Assembly: GCA_013397865.1 (NCBI GenBank)
Contig: VZTI01004112.1
Location: forward strand, 372,001-436,000
DNA: 64,000 nucleotides
Origin: Struthidea cinerea
Taxonomy: Eukaryota > Chordata > Aves > Passeriformes > Corcoracidae
Direction: 5' to 3'
The notes under the pieces were generated by a model, which ran no database searches, was not told where the DNA came from, and saw only the letters and a list, made by a program, of their open reading frames with translations. Below are positions 1 to 12,700 of the stretch, one piece after another. How positions within the stretch are numbered: position 1 is the stretch's first letter; each line of letters starts with the position of its first letter. The translations under genes were made by a program, and so were the position numbers.

Positions 1-1290
1 AATGTGAAGCATCATTGTTAGCATAGATAGGTAAATAGGCTTCCACTCATTAATTTATAGCATAAGGGATTATACAGTTTTAGGGAGCAGTGTAAAATAA
101 TAAAAAATGAGTGTACACTAACTTGGGGCTGTTATTCACCCTCAGTAAATGCTATCAGAATGGGGAGAAAGCAGTTGTGGATGCCAAGGAAATTCTACAA
201 ATTCAAGACAGACTGTGGGGTCTTTCCTAGTGAGCTCTGCTGGGATGGGAGAAGGATGAATGATGCCTTCCCCGGGTGTCTATTCCTTCCTCTGACTACC
301 AGGCATTACTTTATAGAACAGATGGAAAAAAATCCTAAATTGTCACTACAAATTTGATCTGCCTGCCTAAGGCTAGAAACTCTTTCCTCTCTGCAAATAG
401 TATCTCACAAAAAGCCAGATTGTCTATGAGTGTATAATCACTATATGTGATTAGTCAGCACAAAGTATATAAAATCCTGCTGGATTGTATTGTCTTCCAC
501 AGGAAAGGAAAAAAAGTGCCCAAACCAGCTGACTAACTACACATGGGCAGGGACATGGTACTGCAATCAGTTCCTGCATGGCAGCAGGGAGATAGGAATG
601 ACAGCAATAGCACAGGAGCAAACAAGCAGAAGCATTATTTGGATGTCTATAGCCTTCACGAGGCAGTATGGGAATGGGAACAGCCCCAGGTGAATAAAAC
701 AGAAACTCAGTACCTATAGCAGCAGTAAAAACACACAGATGTGGGAATAAAGGGGTCTCACCTGAACTCTCCATCTCTGGGGGTCTCAACTTCTGTCAAG
801 CTCCAAGTTTTAGCTCTTCTAAATATGGAGTTGCTTTGCTGATCAGAAACCGTCTTTCCACACTTTAATTTCAGAAGATGGAACAGTTTTCTTATTCCAA
901 GCACTGTTTTTTTGATATTTTTGTGTGTGCTGGAGAGGGAAGTTCTGGGCTGTTGTTTCAAGCATTGTAGCTCACATTTTAAATAGCTACCCTGTGAAAA
1001 CTGAACTTTCTACTTTTACTAAGCACCCAGCAGCAGAATAGAATAACTGCAAAAAACCTAGCCATAATTTCCCTTGCAAAGTCTGTCTCAGATTCTTTCC
1101 CTCTCCAAAACAACTGATACTGTATCATGACAGTTTTTATTCATGTTCTGAATCTTTAACCACTCATTCCTGGGAATTTTTCTTCACCATGAAAGCAATC
1201 AAATTCTGGAACAGGTTATTTGGACAATGTTTATGTTCTCCATCTGTAGTGATTCCAAACTTGACTGAATATCACTGTGAGAAATATTTG
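1..1290. other. Unique AT-rich non-coding DNA
   Basis: No recognised gene or repeat. Overlapping short open frames occur on both strands at about 450-960. None has a known domain. Splice-like signals around this interval are described under findings but do not amount to a gene model. Confidence 0.6.
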
Positions 1291-1309
1291 AGCCCAGCTT
1301 CAAAGCTGG

Positions 1310-1387
1310 GCCTGTTTTAAGCAGGATGCTAGACCAGATGATCTCCAGAGATCTCTTCTGGCCTAAATTATTCCATGAACCTATGTG
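1310..1387 (+). mobile_element. CR1 LINE 3' end (short, 5'-truncated)
   Basis: The stretch reads as the last part of a CR1 element: a 'gcaggatgctagaccagatg' lead-in, then 'atctccagagatctcttctgg' and an 'attattccatgaacctatg' tail. This is the usual 3'-UTR end of avian CR1 with several substitutions. The copy is only about 80 bases, consistent with the strong 5' truncation typical of CR1. It is preceded by a perfect 9-bp inverted repeat at 1292-1311. The family is inferred from remembered consensus wording; the subfamily is not assigned. Confidence 0.8.
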
Positions 1388-2296
1388 ACTGGATGAGATT
1401 GGTAATGTGAGCTGAGCATCAGGAAAAGTAAAAGTATGTCTCCTGAGTCTGGCATCCCTTTATTATAAACTGAACTTCACAGATAATAAGTCACCTGAAG
1501 GAATATTTGCTGCATCAGACATGAATGACTTCATATTATTTTAGAAAATTCAAGGGTGCACTCTGTGTTTGCCATTTCATTCTGAAGTTTCATGGGACAT
1601 TTAGTAGCAGGCAAGTGAAAAATCTGGATATTTTTTGCTGAAACTGAGAAAGCAATATGAGTATGTGCCGTATGTCACACTGAAATATAAGAGATTTGAG
1701 TCATAAGTTGTTCTCTGTAACTTTTTCCTCTGAACAATAGAGCGTCCCCAGGAAGTTGTGCAATGAGAATACAGTTCATGGTTTCAAAATAATAGTGGGC
1801 TAATTAGTAAAAGAGAGTGTTCCTACCTCTAATTAACATAGTTCTAAACCCCATCCATGCTAGAAATAGCACAAAAAGCATACAACAGATGTATCTCAGT
1901 GGAGTTACAGCAGACATAATAAGTTTACCTAGGTTAAATGACTGATAAATGATGATGTATGACATTATTGATGTAATAAAAAGGATTCTAGCCACTATAA
2001 ATAAGACATTTTGCACAAAGCCTTTATTCACTGCTTATGTGTGAGATTTCAAAGGAAGGACCTTTTTCTGGTGTGAAAAGCAAACCAAAACGTTGGAACC
2101 CTGAATTCTGAGAATTACATTCTTTCACTTCTGACAAGCAATGCTCCTCAAAAGCACACTCCATTTGACCTTAGACCTTGGGAAAAACTTCCCAGATTGT
2201 GTGATAGCACTGAGGTTGTTGCTGTGTAATCAAAGTTATGTTACTGGGTGAAATATGTAGAAATGTACAAATTTAGGTTTGTGGAATATGGTAGTA

Positions 2297-2344
2297 TGGC
2301 AATATGGAGGATTTTGGGTGTGGCAATATGGAGGATTTTGGGTG
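2297..2344. repeat. Two perfect tandem copies of a 24-bp unit
   Basis: The unit beginning tggcaatatggagg and ending ttttgggtg occurs at 2297-2320 and again, without a mismatch, at 2321-2344. A partial 'agtatgg' lies just before it. The identity suggests a recent slippage or duplication event. Confidence 0.95.
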
Positions 2345-3304
2345 TGGGTTTGTACTTCTTCTTTCTTATTCTTCACAAATCTGGGTTTTCTGGTATTGGT
2401 TCAAAAAGTCCTGCAATGTGGACCATGAATAGTTAGTTATTGGATTATAAATACAAACAGATTGCTTGGCAATTCTTAACGGGTTAAATTAGGCTTTAAA
2501 TAACCTTGGAAGTTGAAACTCACAGCCATTTTTCCACCTTGTTAACTTAGAAGGCAGTCTCTGTGCAGCTGTGTTATAGATAAGAAATAATAAACTTCCA
2601 AGTCCAAAGAAAACTTTGCATCTCCTGCTTTCTAATTCAAACTCTGAGTAAAACGGACTCACGAAAACAAGAAAATTAAAGAGAAACAGGGCAAACTGAG
2701 ACCAAAAGATTTCCTTCCAAATTTTATATTCCCTATGAATCTGATTGTGATTATTTAGAACAGGTATTTTTTAAAAAGTGTAACAAGATCCTTTTCAGGT
2801 TTGGATTGTGATAATTCACATTTAATAGAGTTATAATGAAATTACCATACTCAGCTTGACTGCTGGCACAGTAAATACTGCTCTGAAGGGGAAAGTTAGA
2901 ACATTATGGCAAAGTTTGCAAGCCATCAATGATCTCAGAGGAAGGGCGTTTCTTCCAGTTGTTAACTTAAACAAAAACAACTGAAGACTATACACTGGTC
3001 CTGGAGGGAGCAAAACACTGGGACTTTCACAAAGCATGCTCAAAATACATTAGCTTAGAATATCTTTGTGAAGGAGTTAACTCCATTTTCAGTATTGGTC
3101 TACTTCAGAGAAGGCTTGCTCCAGCATTCTGAAGTTAAAGTAAATCTGAGACTTTATGAAATGCAAAGCTGATTCAGGCATGTTTGTCTTCAGACTGACT
3201 CTGTCTGTCCCTTTACAGTCCATACCAACAACTGACCCCTCTGCCTTGCCCTCATGGAGCCCCACAGAAAAAGAGAAAAAAAATGCAAAAGCCAGTGGTT
3301 GAAC

Positions 3305-3405
3305 TAGCAACCAGAAGGTACAAGTTCAAATTATGTTTTGCCACAGGCTTCTTATGTGATTACACACTAGTCAGTCTCCCAAGGCTTTAGCAGGGATAAA
3401 TACAG
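3305..3405 (+). mobile_element. Degraded MIR/L2-like SINE relic
   Basis: The order of landmarks matches a MIR-type SINE: a B-box-like 'caagttcaaat', then 'tttgccacaggcttcttatgtga', 'agtcagtctccc' and a 'gggataaatac' tail, resembling the MIR core and the shared MIR/L2 3' tail. Many substitutions separate it from the remembered consensus. The family could be L2 or another CORE-type SINE. Confidence 0.45.
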
Positions 3406-4446
3406 CTTCTTGGCAACCTTTAATATATTCTACAGAAATGGAAACCAAATGAGTATCCAAGACCTTTCTACTGCCATGTGTCATAATGATGGAGAGACAT
3501 GAGGAAGACAAGATCTTCCCTTTGAGCACATCTAGTTCATTTCTCTCTAAATGCTTTTCTGTATTTCCTCCTTACCTTGCACTAAACTCTGGACACCCAC
3601 TGCAGGTTTCTAACAATCCTGTGAGCAGAAATGCAAGATGCTGCACTAATGAATAATATAGATAGCTTCAAGTCTTCATCCCCCTCCTTGAACCCTTCAG
3701 AAGGAGGTTTTACGCTGAACATTTTCTTTATTTGCAAATTTAGGCAGGACAATCTGGGCCAATGATTTTTGCTTCAAGTAGTTATGAAGGGCAAAAAATT
3801 ATGTTCAGCTAGGCAGCTCATGTTTCTTTCATAAGAGTATCTTTCAGGATTTTATCTGTCCTGGAAAAGGGCAGATTTTTAACTGATTAAAGGGAATAGA
3901 AAATGTATCACATTCTACACAAAAATTGTAGGACAACTCCTGAAGTCTCTTAACCAGCCCTTTGACATTTCTGGTTTTGTGATTGAACAGCCATGAAGAG
4001 AGGACTGGGGAAAAAGAAAAAAAAAATTAAAAAAAAAATCTATTTTTATATTAGGTCCTTGCTTCAAGCATTTATTGAGAAAGATAATTGGTGATTGCGA
4101 GGATGAATATCCAGTTTTAAAAAAAGCTTTCATCCCAACGGAAGTGTTTTTTTAAGATAAATTCTCTTTAAGGAATCTTGAAAGGAACAACTGAAGTAAG
4201 CAAATAAGATATCATCCAAAAATTCACCCCTGTTCTCAAACCACTGAGGTCCATATGTTCATCAGATGTACAGTAGTGTTCTCATTATGAATAAAATCAT
4301 TCAGTGGGTTTTTCCTGCATCCTACACAGATCCGTGTCTGCAAAGACAGAACAGAGGGGCTGAAGAGAACAGAATGCCAAAGACATGACCAGGTAAGTGC
4401 CAAGAGCACAACCAGAAGGCAAAAGATAGGAGCATTAGCTTTTCTT

Positions 4447-4478
4447 TATATACATATATATATATATGTATGTATATA
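4447..4478. repeat. TA-rich simple repeat
   Basis: An imperfect alternating purine/pyrimidine run, mostly TA steps with a few CA and TG steps. Confidence 0.85.
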
Positions 4479-5157
4479 TTTTAATCTTAGAATGCTTTGA
4501 AAGGTTTGCTTTATTTGGTCCATGGAAACAGATGTGCCCTTTAAAAACAAAGTAAGTGATGAAGATAGCAGCAGCATGAAGACATAGGTAACACTGCAGC
4601 TAAACATGGCCTGTGTGTGCAGAAAGTTCTGGCTGAGACGGTGGCTTTTATTTCCAAAACTGCTTTCTCCACAACTATAAAAATAACCTGGATTGTTCTA
4701 GAAAGAGATAAATAGTGAGCTTCAGCAGAGCAACTTATTCTGAACATTTTATCCCTTGATTTCTTTAATCTGCTGTTAGTATCTCATGCATCCTTCCATT
4801 ATTATGTGCCAAACAATAGAAATTTAAAGCCAAAAATGTTATTTTCGTTTGATGTATTTGAATAAATTTAGGTTTTGAAACATGCCCTAGAGTTGCTATT
4901 ATTAATATGGATTTTTAAATGTAGCTTGTAATAAAACAACAAGAAGTATTTCTTGATTAGAATAATCTGACTGAAGTGTTTACCCTGGTCACTTTGTGAT
5001 TTACAGTGCTAAAGAGATTAACTTTTAATTCCTGTTAAAAGACCAGTTCCTGTGGCAGCAGTTTCTATCAGGAGAACACACAGCTCAGAGTTTAAAGACT
5101 AATGTTAGTTTCAAGTCTTGGAAATTTTTTTCCCTTTACTACTTTTTTAGTGATCTC

Positions 5158-5225
5158 ATGGACTTGCTCTGAGTAGGAGTTTGGACTTGATGGCCTCAAA
5201 GGGACTCAAATCAGTTGAAAATTAT
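5158..5225 (+). mobile_element. Degraded CR1 LINE 3' end
   Basis: The phrase 'ttgctctgagtaggagtttggacttgatggcctcaaagggactcaaatcag' follows the CR1 3' end pattern (gagcaggagattggact-agatgacctcc-gaggtcccttcc). The terminal short-repeat tail is lost. It is about 70 bases long and looks old. Confidence 0.6.
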
Positions 5226-8200
5226 AACGGGATCAATGATAGTGACCTTACATAGAGATTCTGGTGGATAAACTGCTAGTGAAAGAGAGTAGTGTCTACT
5301 TTCTTTCATTTACAGCTCAATTTAGGTTCTAGAAGTGAATACTGATAATTAAAGTGTTCTCTGTGCTGTGTGCCTTTGTAAAATGCATGTTTAAATGTAC
5401 ATATAAATACACATTTAATTGTGTTCAACACGTGTGCCTGTAGAGATAGATATAAATATTATATATCAAAGGCTAAAAATTACACTGCCACCAAAGAAGG
5501 CATTTAAGTGGGAAAATTATGCATTCTGGGATGAGGTAAAAGTTAGATGTGTGCAGATGTAAAAGAGTTGACTTTTGACAAGGAGAAAACAGCATCACCA
5601 ATTGGCTTGAACTCTGCCTCCTTTAGATCAGAACTGGACACCGTCAGACAACAGATTGAATATATTTCTTCTGTGCGTACATAACCACATCCAATGACGG
5701 CTATAAAATCTTATGAAGGGTTTTTGATGAATTATTTTGGGTTTTTAAGAAAGCATCAAATTAAATCATCATCTCAGTCAGAATAAAGCTATTTTAAGTC
5801 CTCAGCTAACCCACACAGGCTTTTCTAGGCCCCCAAACAAAAAAGGCTATCTCTTATCTTGGTGCAAAGTCATAACCCCTTAAATTCTCTTTTCAGAACA
5901 GAAAAATGTCCAAGCTAGACGCATTTGCCCAAGAAGCTTATTTCCTCAATTTCTTTGTCTCCTTTTAAGCCAACAGTAGATTTGCAAAGCAAAACCAGAA
6001 GAGGCATCTGCCAAGTAAGGATTTTTTTTCAACTGATAAACCAGTTCAGCTGAGTTAACACCAAATTCACCACATTAGAGGTAAAGATACAGCACTTAAA
6101 GGAGGGAAATAAGTATATTTGTTCATGGGATGAAAGAGAGAGAGCTATTGTCCTGATCACAAGTTTTGATATTTTGTCCTGATCACAAATTTAGATAAAG
6201 TATTTCTACTTCAGTTTAACTGCTGCTTATTGTTAGTGGCAAGTAATTCTCCACCCAGCCCACCCCAGGAACACTCAGAAGCAGTGTGACTTATGTTTGC
6301 GTACAGCCAGCTAAGGAGAACCACATGGCTCATCTGCTATGCTTGCTATCAAATCACAGAACGCTTGATGAGTGTAATGAGTAGCAAGGAAAAAGAATTA
6401 GGAGTTTTTCAAATTGTCCTAGACACATATCCCAAACACTGAAATACATTGCCATGCAGTGTAAAAAAAAGACGACTTGTACAATTTATATCTGAATGGA
6501 AGAGCTTTATAGCCTTTTTATTGTTTTAATGGAGTTTTGTGTGTTTATGTGAAGAGATGAAAGATGAGGGAAGCTGGAGAAGAGGATCAGAATGCCAAAT
6601 AGACCGCTAGATTAAGGGCTGGCAGCATAGCCATAAGGAAAACCAAAAGACAGGTATGAATATGCTTTTCTCTGGTACTGCTAAAGGGACTTGAAGCTGA
6701 GAGCAAATAAACTATCTGCTGTTGTATTCTTGATATAAGCGAAATGGAATTTTCTATGTCTTTGGCAGATTAACTGGAAAGCATCTATCACCAGTTTCTT
6801 ATCCTAGATGCAACTGGCCTTGTCCCAGATTTTGAATAATCGCGTGGGTCAGCAACAATTCACATCAAAATGTTAAAACATAAAAGCCTAATGCTGTGCC
6901 CTCTCAGAAGAGTTAGAACAGTTTTCATGTAGGTTTGTACCTTGCTGTTGGCCTTCCATTTGCAATTTTAGTCCTTTTCTTTCAAGTACTGCTTTTTGCA
7001 TTTGTCAAATTATACCCCAAAATATGAAAAGCAAGTCTGACAACAGGTCAAGACAAAAGTACATCAATGAAGTTTTGTGGCATTGCTATAATGATTAGTA
7101 TCAGCCACTGTTATTAACTAATATACTGAATTTCCCTTTCAAATACTGAATATTAAAAGATACAAATGTTCGCAGCTTAGTATGAGTAGGGGATATTTGC
7201 TGCAACTATAAACTATTTTTTTTTCTGCACTAAAACTGTATTTTATTAAGTTACTTTAACACTCTTGTGAATAAGCCTTCTCATTCCACCTGCAACAAGT
7301 TCTTGCTAAGTGACAATGCCAACAACAGCCAGAGCCAAGGTCAGCCACGCTGAGGGGCAAAGAGAGAGTGGTGGTGTTCAGAGGAAAGCCAGCTGTGCCC
7401 CATTTGATCTAGGCAGGATTTGTTTTTACCAGTGTAACTCCTGCAATATGAAACATGAATCCAGTTTAATTAGTTAATGAGGGCAGTGGTCTTCTAAAGT
7501 GAATTCAAATACATGAAATGGGAACCACTGTGCAAACTGATGAAGAAAACCCAGCACACAGAGCAACTTTCATGACACAAGTCCAATTCTCAAAGAAAGA
7601 GATAGATAAGAAAAATTTGAGGCAACTGATGGTAAAGGACCCTTCACCACAGTACTAGCACTGACAAGAATTATTGACAAAGGGACATGGAATTATTTTT
7701 CAAGTTCATATTTTGGCTGTATTTTTCCTGCAACCCTTTGGACCTGAGGAGGACACTTCTGGGTTTGGTGGGTGATTAATTAAGTTTCCTTGATTTGTCT
7801 GGATCTGGAGTGCCAAAAAGACATCAGAGATCTCCAAGAATGTTTGAAGAATGTGATGTCCATCCTGAACAAGATTTTTAGAGTCAAGACTGCACTATCT
7901 AACACTGCACTAACACATACATTTGTTTCCTGTTGTTGCATATTCCATATTGATTGTCCTTTCCTGGGCATGTAGTAGTTGAGGACATTAGAGGTAATGA
8001 AATGTCCTTACCTTTTCTCAAGAGATGAGGACATTGAAAGACCTTACTAGAATGTCTGTGTCAAATTACAACTGAAACCCCAAAGATACCAAGCTGTTAG
8101 TTGTTCCGAAAGCATTATTTAGCTTTAACAAAATATTACCCTAATTGTGTCAGTTTTCTTAATTACAAAAATTGCAGCTGAGATTTAAAATAACTAAATG

Positions 8201-9590
8201 AAATTTTTAATTTCAGCCTTTTTTTTAAACCATTAACACTATTGACATGAAGATATTAAGAATTATTTATCCCTTTCCCAATTTTTTTCTTTTATGATGT
8301 TTCAAATTTTTTTCCATGTGGGAGTACAGATGGGAAAATGACAGACTGTGCTCTGTTCCTTAATTTTTAAAATTTTGATGAAAACTAAACTTTGTCTTTT
8401 CAAGGTCAAACATTCTCTTTTACTCTATAAATTTGCTGTAAAACATTCTTGATAAAATTTTATAATTTACAAATATTGAATTTTCACTGCTAGTTTTAAT
8501 GAGAAACAAATGAAAAAAAATATATCTCTGAAAGAGTTAACAATGAACACTTATTTATATTAAATTCTGGGATTGGATTTGGGACAGTGGTAAAATGAAG
8601 TCATATGTGAATTGTATTCCTAAATATACTTATATATGAATTTCTGGTAACGGAAATCCATGCTTGAGTCATTTAGAGAAAATGCACAGCAAACAGCAGA
8701 GCTCTTCTGTGTTTCATTTGTATAGAAATATAGAAAGTGAGATAACACCAGTGAAGTTTCTTTTACTAAAGGAGTGTTAAGCTGCCAAACACCAAATATT
8801 CACTGGACTCATTTCTCAGTTGCTCTTGAGTACTTCTGAGTACAACAATGTCAAAAAAGTGGTTGTTCCATAAGCAAATGTTTATAATAATTTATTCCAA
8901 TCTGCAATGAAAAGAATTGATGTTACCTCAGAATTTCTGGATGATTGGATTTGTTTTTTGAAATTCTGAAGGAAAAAACCCCCACAATTTTATATGGAAA
9001 AACCCAAACGTTTACATTTTTGAGATTTTATTTTATCTTTTTTTTAAATTCACCTTTCATGAAAGCATTTCAGGGCTACCCAATTTATGTTATGAGACAG
9101 GGTGGAGATCTGAGGTTTTTAACAGCAAAACAGATTCCCAACTGATCTGACTGTATGAAAATATGCAGACAGCAATAACAAGCTATAGATACTTTAGGAA
9201 GCTTCCCTAATGCATTGTGAGTGGCCAGTAACCTTCTCAAATTATGAACAGATAATGCAACTAGTTTTCCTTAAGTTTACAAGGAGGTAATCAGAAATAA
9301 GAGCTATCATTCCCAACTGCAGGACCATAAAGCTCTTCCTATATAGTGCTATATCCACTGCTAATTTGCTTAACTATTTTTATATGAAAGCAGTATCCAA
9401 TTTTGCCTAGTTTGCAGTAAGATTCTTGCTGCAAGACATGGGGCTGCCTGCCATCCTTTAAGGAAAATTCTAGACCATAGTAATGAGATTTTGTCTTAGC
9501 TGATCACACAGAATATATTTCTTTGTGAAATATAAATTCAGATTAGCTACAACTTGGAAGAGAATAGCAGGACTTCCCAAGAAGGACACC
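5226..9590. other. Unique AT-rich non-coding DNA
   Basis: No gene or recognisable transposon seen. It holds a small direct repeat at 6148-6188 and T- or A-rich stretches around 8.2-8.5 kb. Two opposing frames at 7780-7975 lie over one another and have no recognisable product. Confidence 0.55.
6148..6188. repeat. 15-bp direct repeat, 26-bp period
   Basis: The sequence ttgtcctgatcacaa occurs at 6148-6162 and 6174-6188, each containing the TGATCA palindrome, with similar flanks. It is probably a short tandem duplication that has diverged. Confidence 0.85.
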
Positions 9591-9594
9591 TTAT

Positions 9595-9754
9595 ATAAGG
9601 GAGGGTGTGGAGTCTCCCACTCTGGAAGCATTCAAAACCAACCTGGACCCATTCCTGTGTGACCTGCTCTAGGCGACCCAGCCTTGGCAGGGAAGCTGGG
9701 CTAGAGCACCTCCAGAGGTCTCTTCCAACACTAACAATTCTATGATTCTGTGAC
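9595..9754 (+). mobile_element. CR1 LINE 3' end, well preserved
   Basis: About 160 bases match the CR1 3' region closely: 'gggtgtggagtctcccactctggaagcattcaaaacc', 'ctggacccattcctgtgtgacctgctctagg', 'ctagagcacctccagaggtctcttccaac' and the terminal short repeat 'attctatgattctg' followed by 'tgac'. It is 5' truncated and lies on the plus strand. Confidence 0.92.
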
Positions 9755-12700
9755 AAAATGAATGCCAAAGAAAGTAGCTTTCGGTGTAATTGGGTGGGCT
9801 TTATTTGTGACAGGCTTTTCCCCTGTCAAGTAACCAGTAGAAAGAATATGCTAAAATAAACCCTTTAAATGTGATTTAATACACTTCTTCTCAGTCAGGA
9901 GGAAGAGACAAACTTTGTAGTAATTAACCTGGTTTAGCATTTTTTGCATTTGGGCCAGACAAAATCTGTTTAACCCATATGAAGATAGCTACCTAAATTG
10001 TCTGTGGCTCTTCTGCCAAGAAAGGAAAACGAAATCATAGTGGGAAATGTAACAGGATAAAGATTCTCAGGAGTCAAGAGGATGTCCAAGCCACAAATAC
10101 ATTCCAGTAGATCACTAATGAGTGAACATGTCTCATGTCTTACTGCCTGCTATAATCACTCATTTGATTTAAACAACATTTGGTTCCAATGTGTGTTTCA
10201 TTTCCAGAAGGCGGGTAAAACTCTAGCTGAAAATTATATTCAGTGTTGTCTTTGCTGTTTTGATTAATTTCTAGGCAGGATGACTGTGGTTTGGGTTGCT
10301 TTGAGCACTGGCATGAAGAGTTTCCACAGTTTGGCTTGCAGTTTACTATGACCAAGTTTTGCGGCAGCTAGATTCTTTGTTAAAACCTGGTTGAAATGAA
10401 AAATTTGATTTCCACAGGAAATACTGACTATTTGCGGGCGAGAGGGTGGGGAATGGCAAGCTCCAGCTAAAATTGAAAACTGATCATTTTCTGAACTCTG
10501 TGTAAAGGGAGGTTCCAGGGGGGTAAAAATTGCTTTGGGAAGAATGAACTGTACGAGACTGATTCTGAGCAACAACCTAGGTGGTCCCTGGAAACTGGGG
10601 ACCATGAGATCATCTAATTTCAGAAAACCAAAGATAGGCTGAAACCTTCACTGCATTGGAAAGGAAGCCCCAATCTCTTGACACCAGCAGGGCTTGGTAG
10701 GAGGACCAAGAAAGTAAAAATTGAAAGCCTCATCCTTTAAGATTTTAATTTAGTAGTGTGAGGGCTGCCCAAAGTTTCCTGACTCATACCACAGGATGGC
10801 CTTGAACTTCAGATCCTGGACTTTGAGATTGCTAAATATTATACTAGGCAAAAACAGGAATGCAACCCACTTCAGTCACCATGGAAGTTCAGAGCAGGGA
10901 GATATGTTGTTGCAAACAAAATATTTGTGAAGACCTTATTTTCAACTCTTAAATATCAGCCAAAACAGGCTCACTCCATTGTTGATGTAAATTGGCTTCT
11001 TTCAAGCATATTAAGAACCCTATTCAGTTGGTTTTGCATTACTCTGCATGAAGTATCATTTGAAACTCCTGTATTATAGGAATCAGTCCAGGGAACACAC
11101 AACATAAATGTACAGTCCTCCCCACAGCTGTAGAAAGAATGAAATCTTCAAAAATGATGTTTATCTAGAAATCAAGATTCTTCAGTCCCACAGAAGAAAA
11201 ACACTACTCCCTTCACCTTTCAAGAAGCATTTCCCTCCTCGGTTTTTCAAACTTTAATTAAAAAGTGCCATTAAATTCTATTTTGTTTGCTGATCTCATT
11301 TCCAGAGAAGTGACCAAGGAAAACTCTGCAGTAAGTAAAAAAAGGAGAGTAGAGTAAAGGAAAATGTCTTACCTTTGACTCCTTTCAGTGAAACAACTGA
11401 GTCAACTAGTCTAAAACTGAATTTTTTTACTTGCCAGACTGTGACTTATGCATTTGAAATACATAAGTCAGACAGAGTAAGTTCTAATCCCAAGGTAGCA
11501 CAGAGTGGACAGCAGTTACTTAGATTTTAAGATACGTCAATATGGAAGTAGATCCACTGAAGAGGAAAAGGACAGTTCTTGACAAATAGCAATTCCCCTA
11601 GCTCTATGCCTACAGCAGTAAATTGCCTCCACTTCCATTCAGTTTTCTTTGATACTTATTCCTCTTTCAGCTATGAGATAGTTCCTTATTCAGAGAATTA
11701 TGGATTGGCTTAGTTTTCAAAGCTGCTGCTTTTCACATTTGGTGGTGATGCAGTGAGCAGAGATGAACTTCCTCGCTATGGATTGACTTACAATGTGGTC
11801 CCAGCAACTGACTTTATTTGGGGATATTTTCTATGCCAGTCCTGTCAGTAAAGCCGTTCTTAGCCTTTGTACCAAGGTAGCCACGTGCTGTGAATGTGCT
11901 CCTCTACCTCCAGCTGTGTCCTCTCTTGCAGAGAAGAAACAAGGCAATCACTCAGCTATTCTGATCATTTAAGTCAAAAAACTGTCTTCCTGTTAAGAAC
12001 AATGGGCCTCATTCTTCTCTTCATTATACTGCCCTTTGCTGGGCTGATGCGGCTGAGAGGCTGTTACACCACCACGAAACTGGTCCTATACATAGAAACA
12101 GTCCTGGAAAATCCTGGAAATAATAAAACACTAAGAGGATTCTCCTCTGTATAAAAGCATATTTAATTCTTAGCATTGTGTTTTTATCATATTTCATCCT
12201 GTTGTCTGAGCTGCAGAAACATGGAAAAATAGTTGCAGGTCTTGAGTTTTTTCCCTAGGATACATTCAGCAAAATGGATTAATGGGTCACATTTTGAAGC
12301 CACATTCACTCTTGAAACACCCATTCCCTTACATTTCCACTATGCTGCTATGCCCAATCCATCTCTAAATACAATAAAGTTATGTCCTTGATTAATCCTC
12401 ATCAGATGGAAGAATTGTTAATTCTACCCATACCATATAGTTTAGAGTAAGTATCTAACTTCAGTACTTTCAAGAAGACAATTAGAAACTGCAACGGTAT
12501 TTTGCTACAATGCTTCTGAAATTTTAGTGTTGATGCTTGTGAGGAAAAAACCTCTAAACAACTGGGAAAAAAAGCATATCTACAGACAAGTATGCATGCA
12601 AACACATGCACATGTATGCATATGCAGATACATATGTGCAGGATTTATATTGTGTTCCAACATGGAATGAGAAGAGTCTCCAGTATTTGGCTTAAAAGTC

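Larger units (their letters stand above)
1388..5157. other. Unique AT-rich non-coding DNA with minor repeats
   Basis: About 3.8 kb with no supportable gene. It contains the 24-bp duplication at 2297-2344, a MIR-like relic near 3.3 kb and a short TA-rich run at 4447-4478, each listed separately. Open frames up to 75 codons look random. Confidence 0.6.

Noticed and set aside
1804..2031. 75-codon hydrophobic minus-strand frame resembling a membrane protein
   Set aside because: Hydrophobic content follows from AT-rich codons. There is no homology I can name and no supporting signals.
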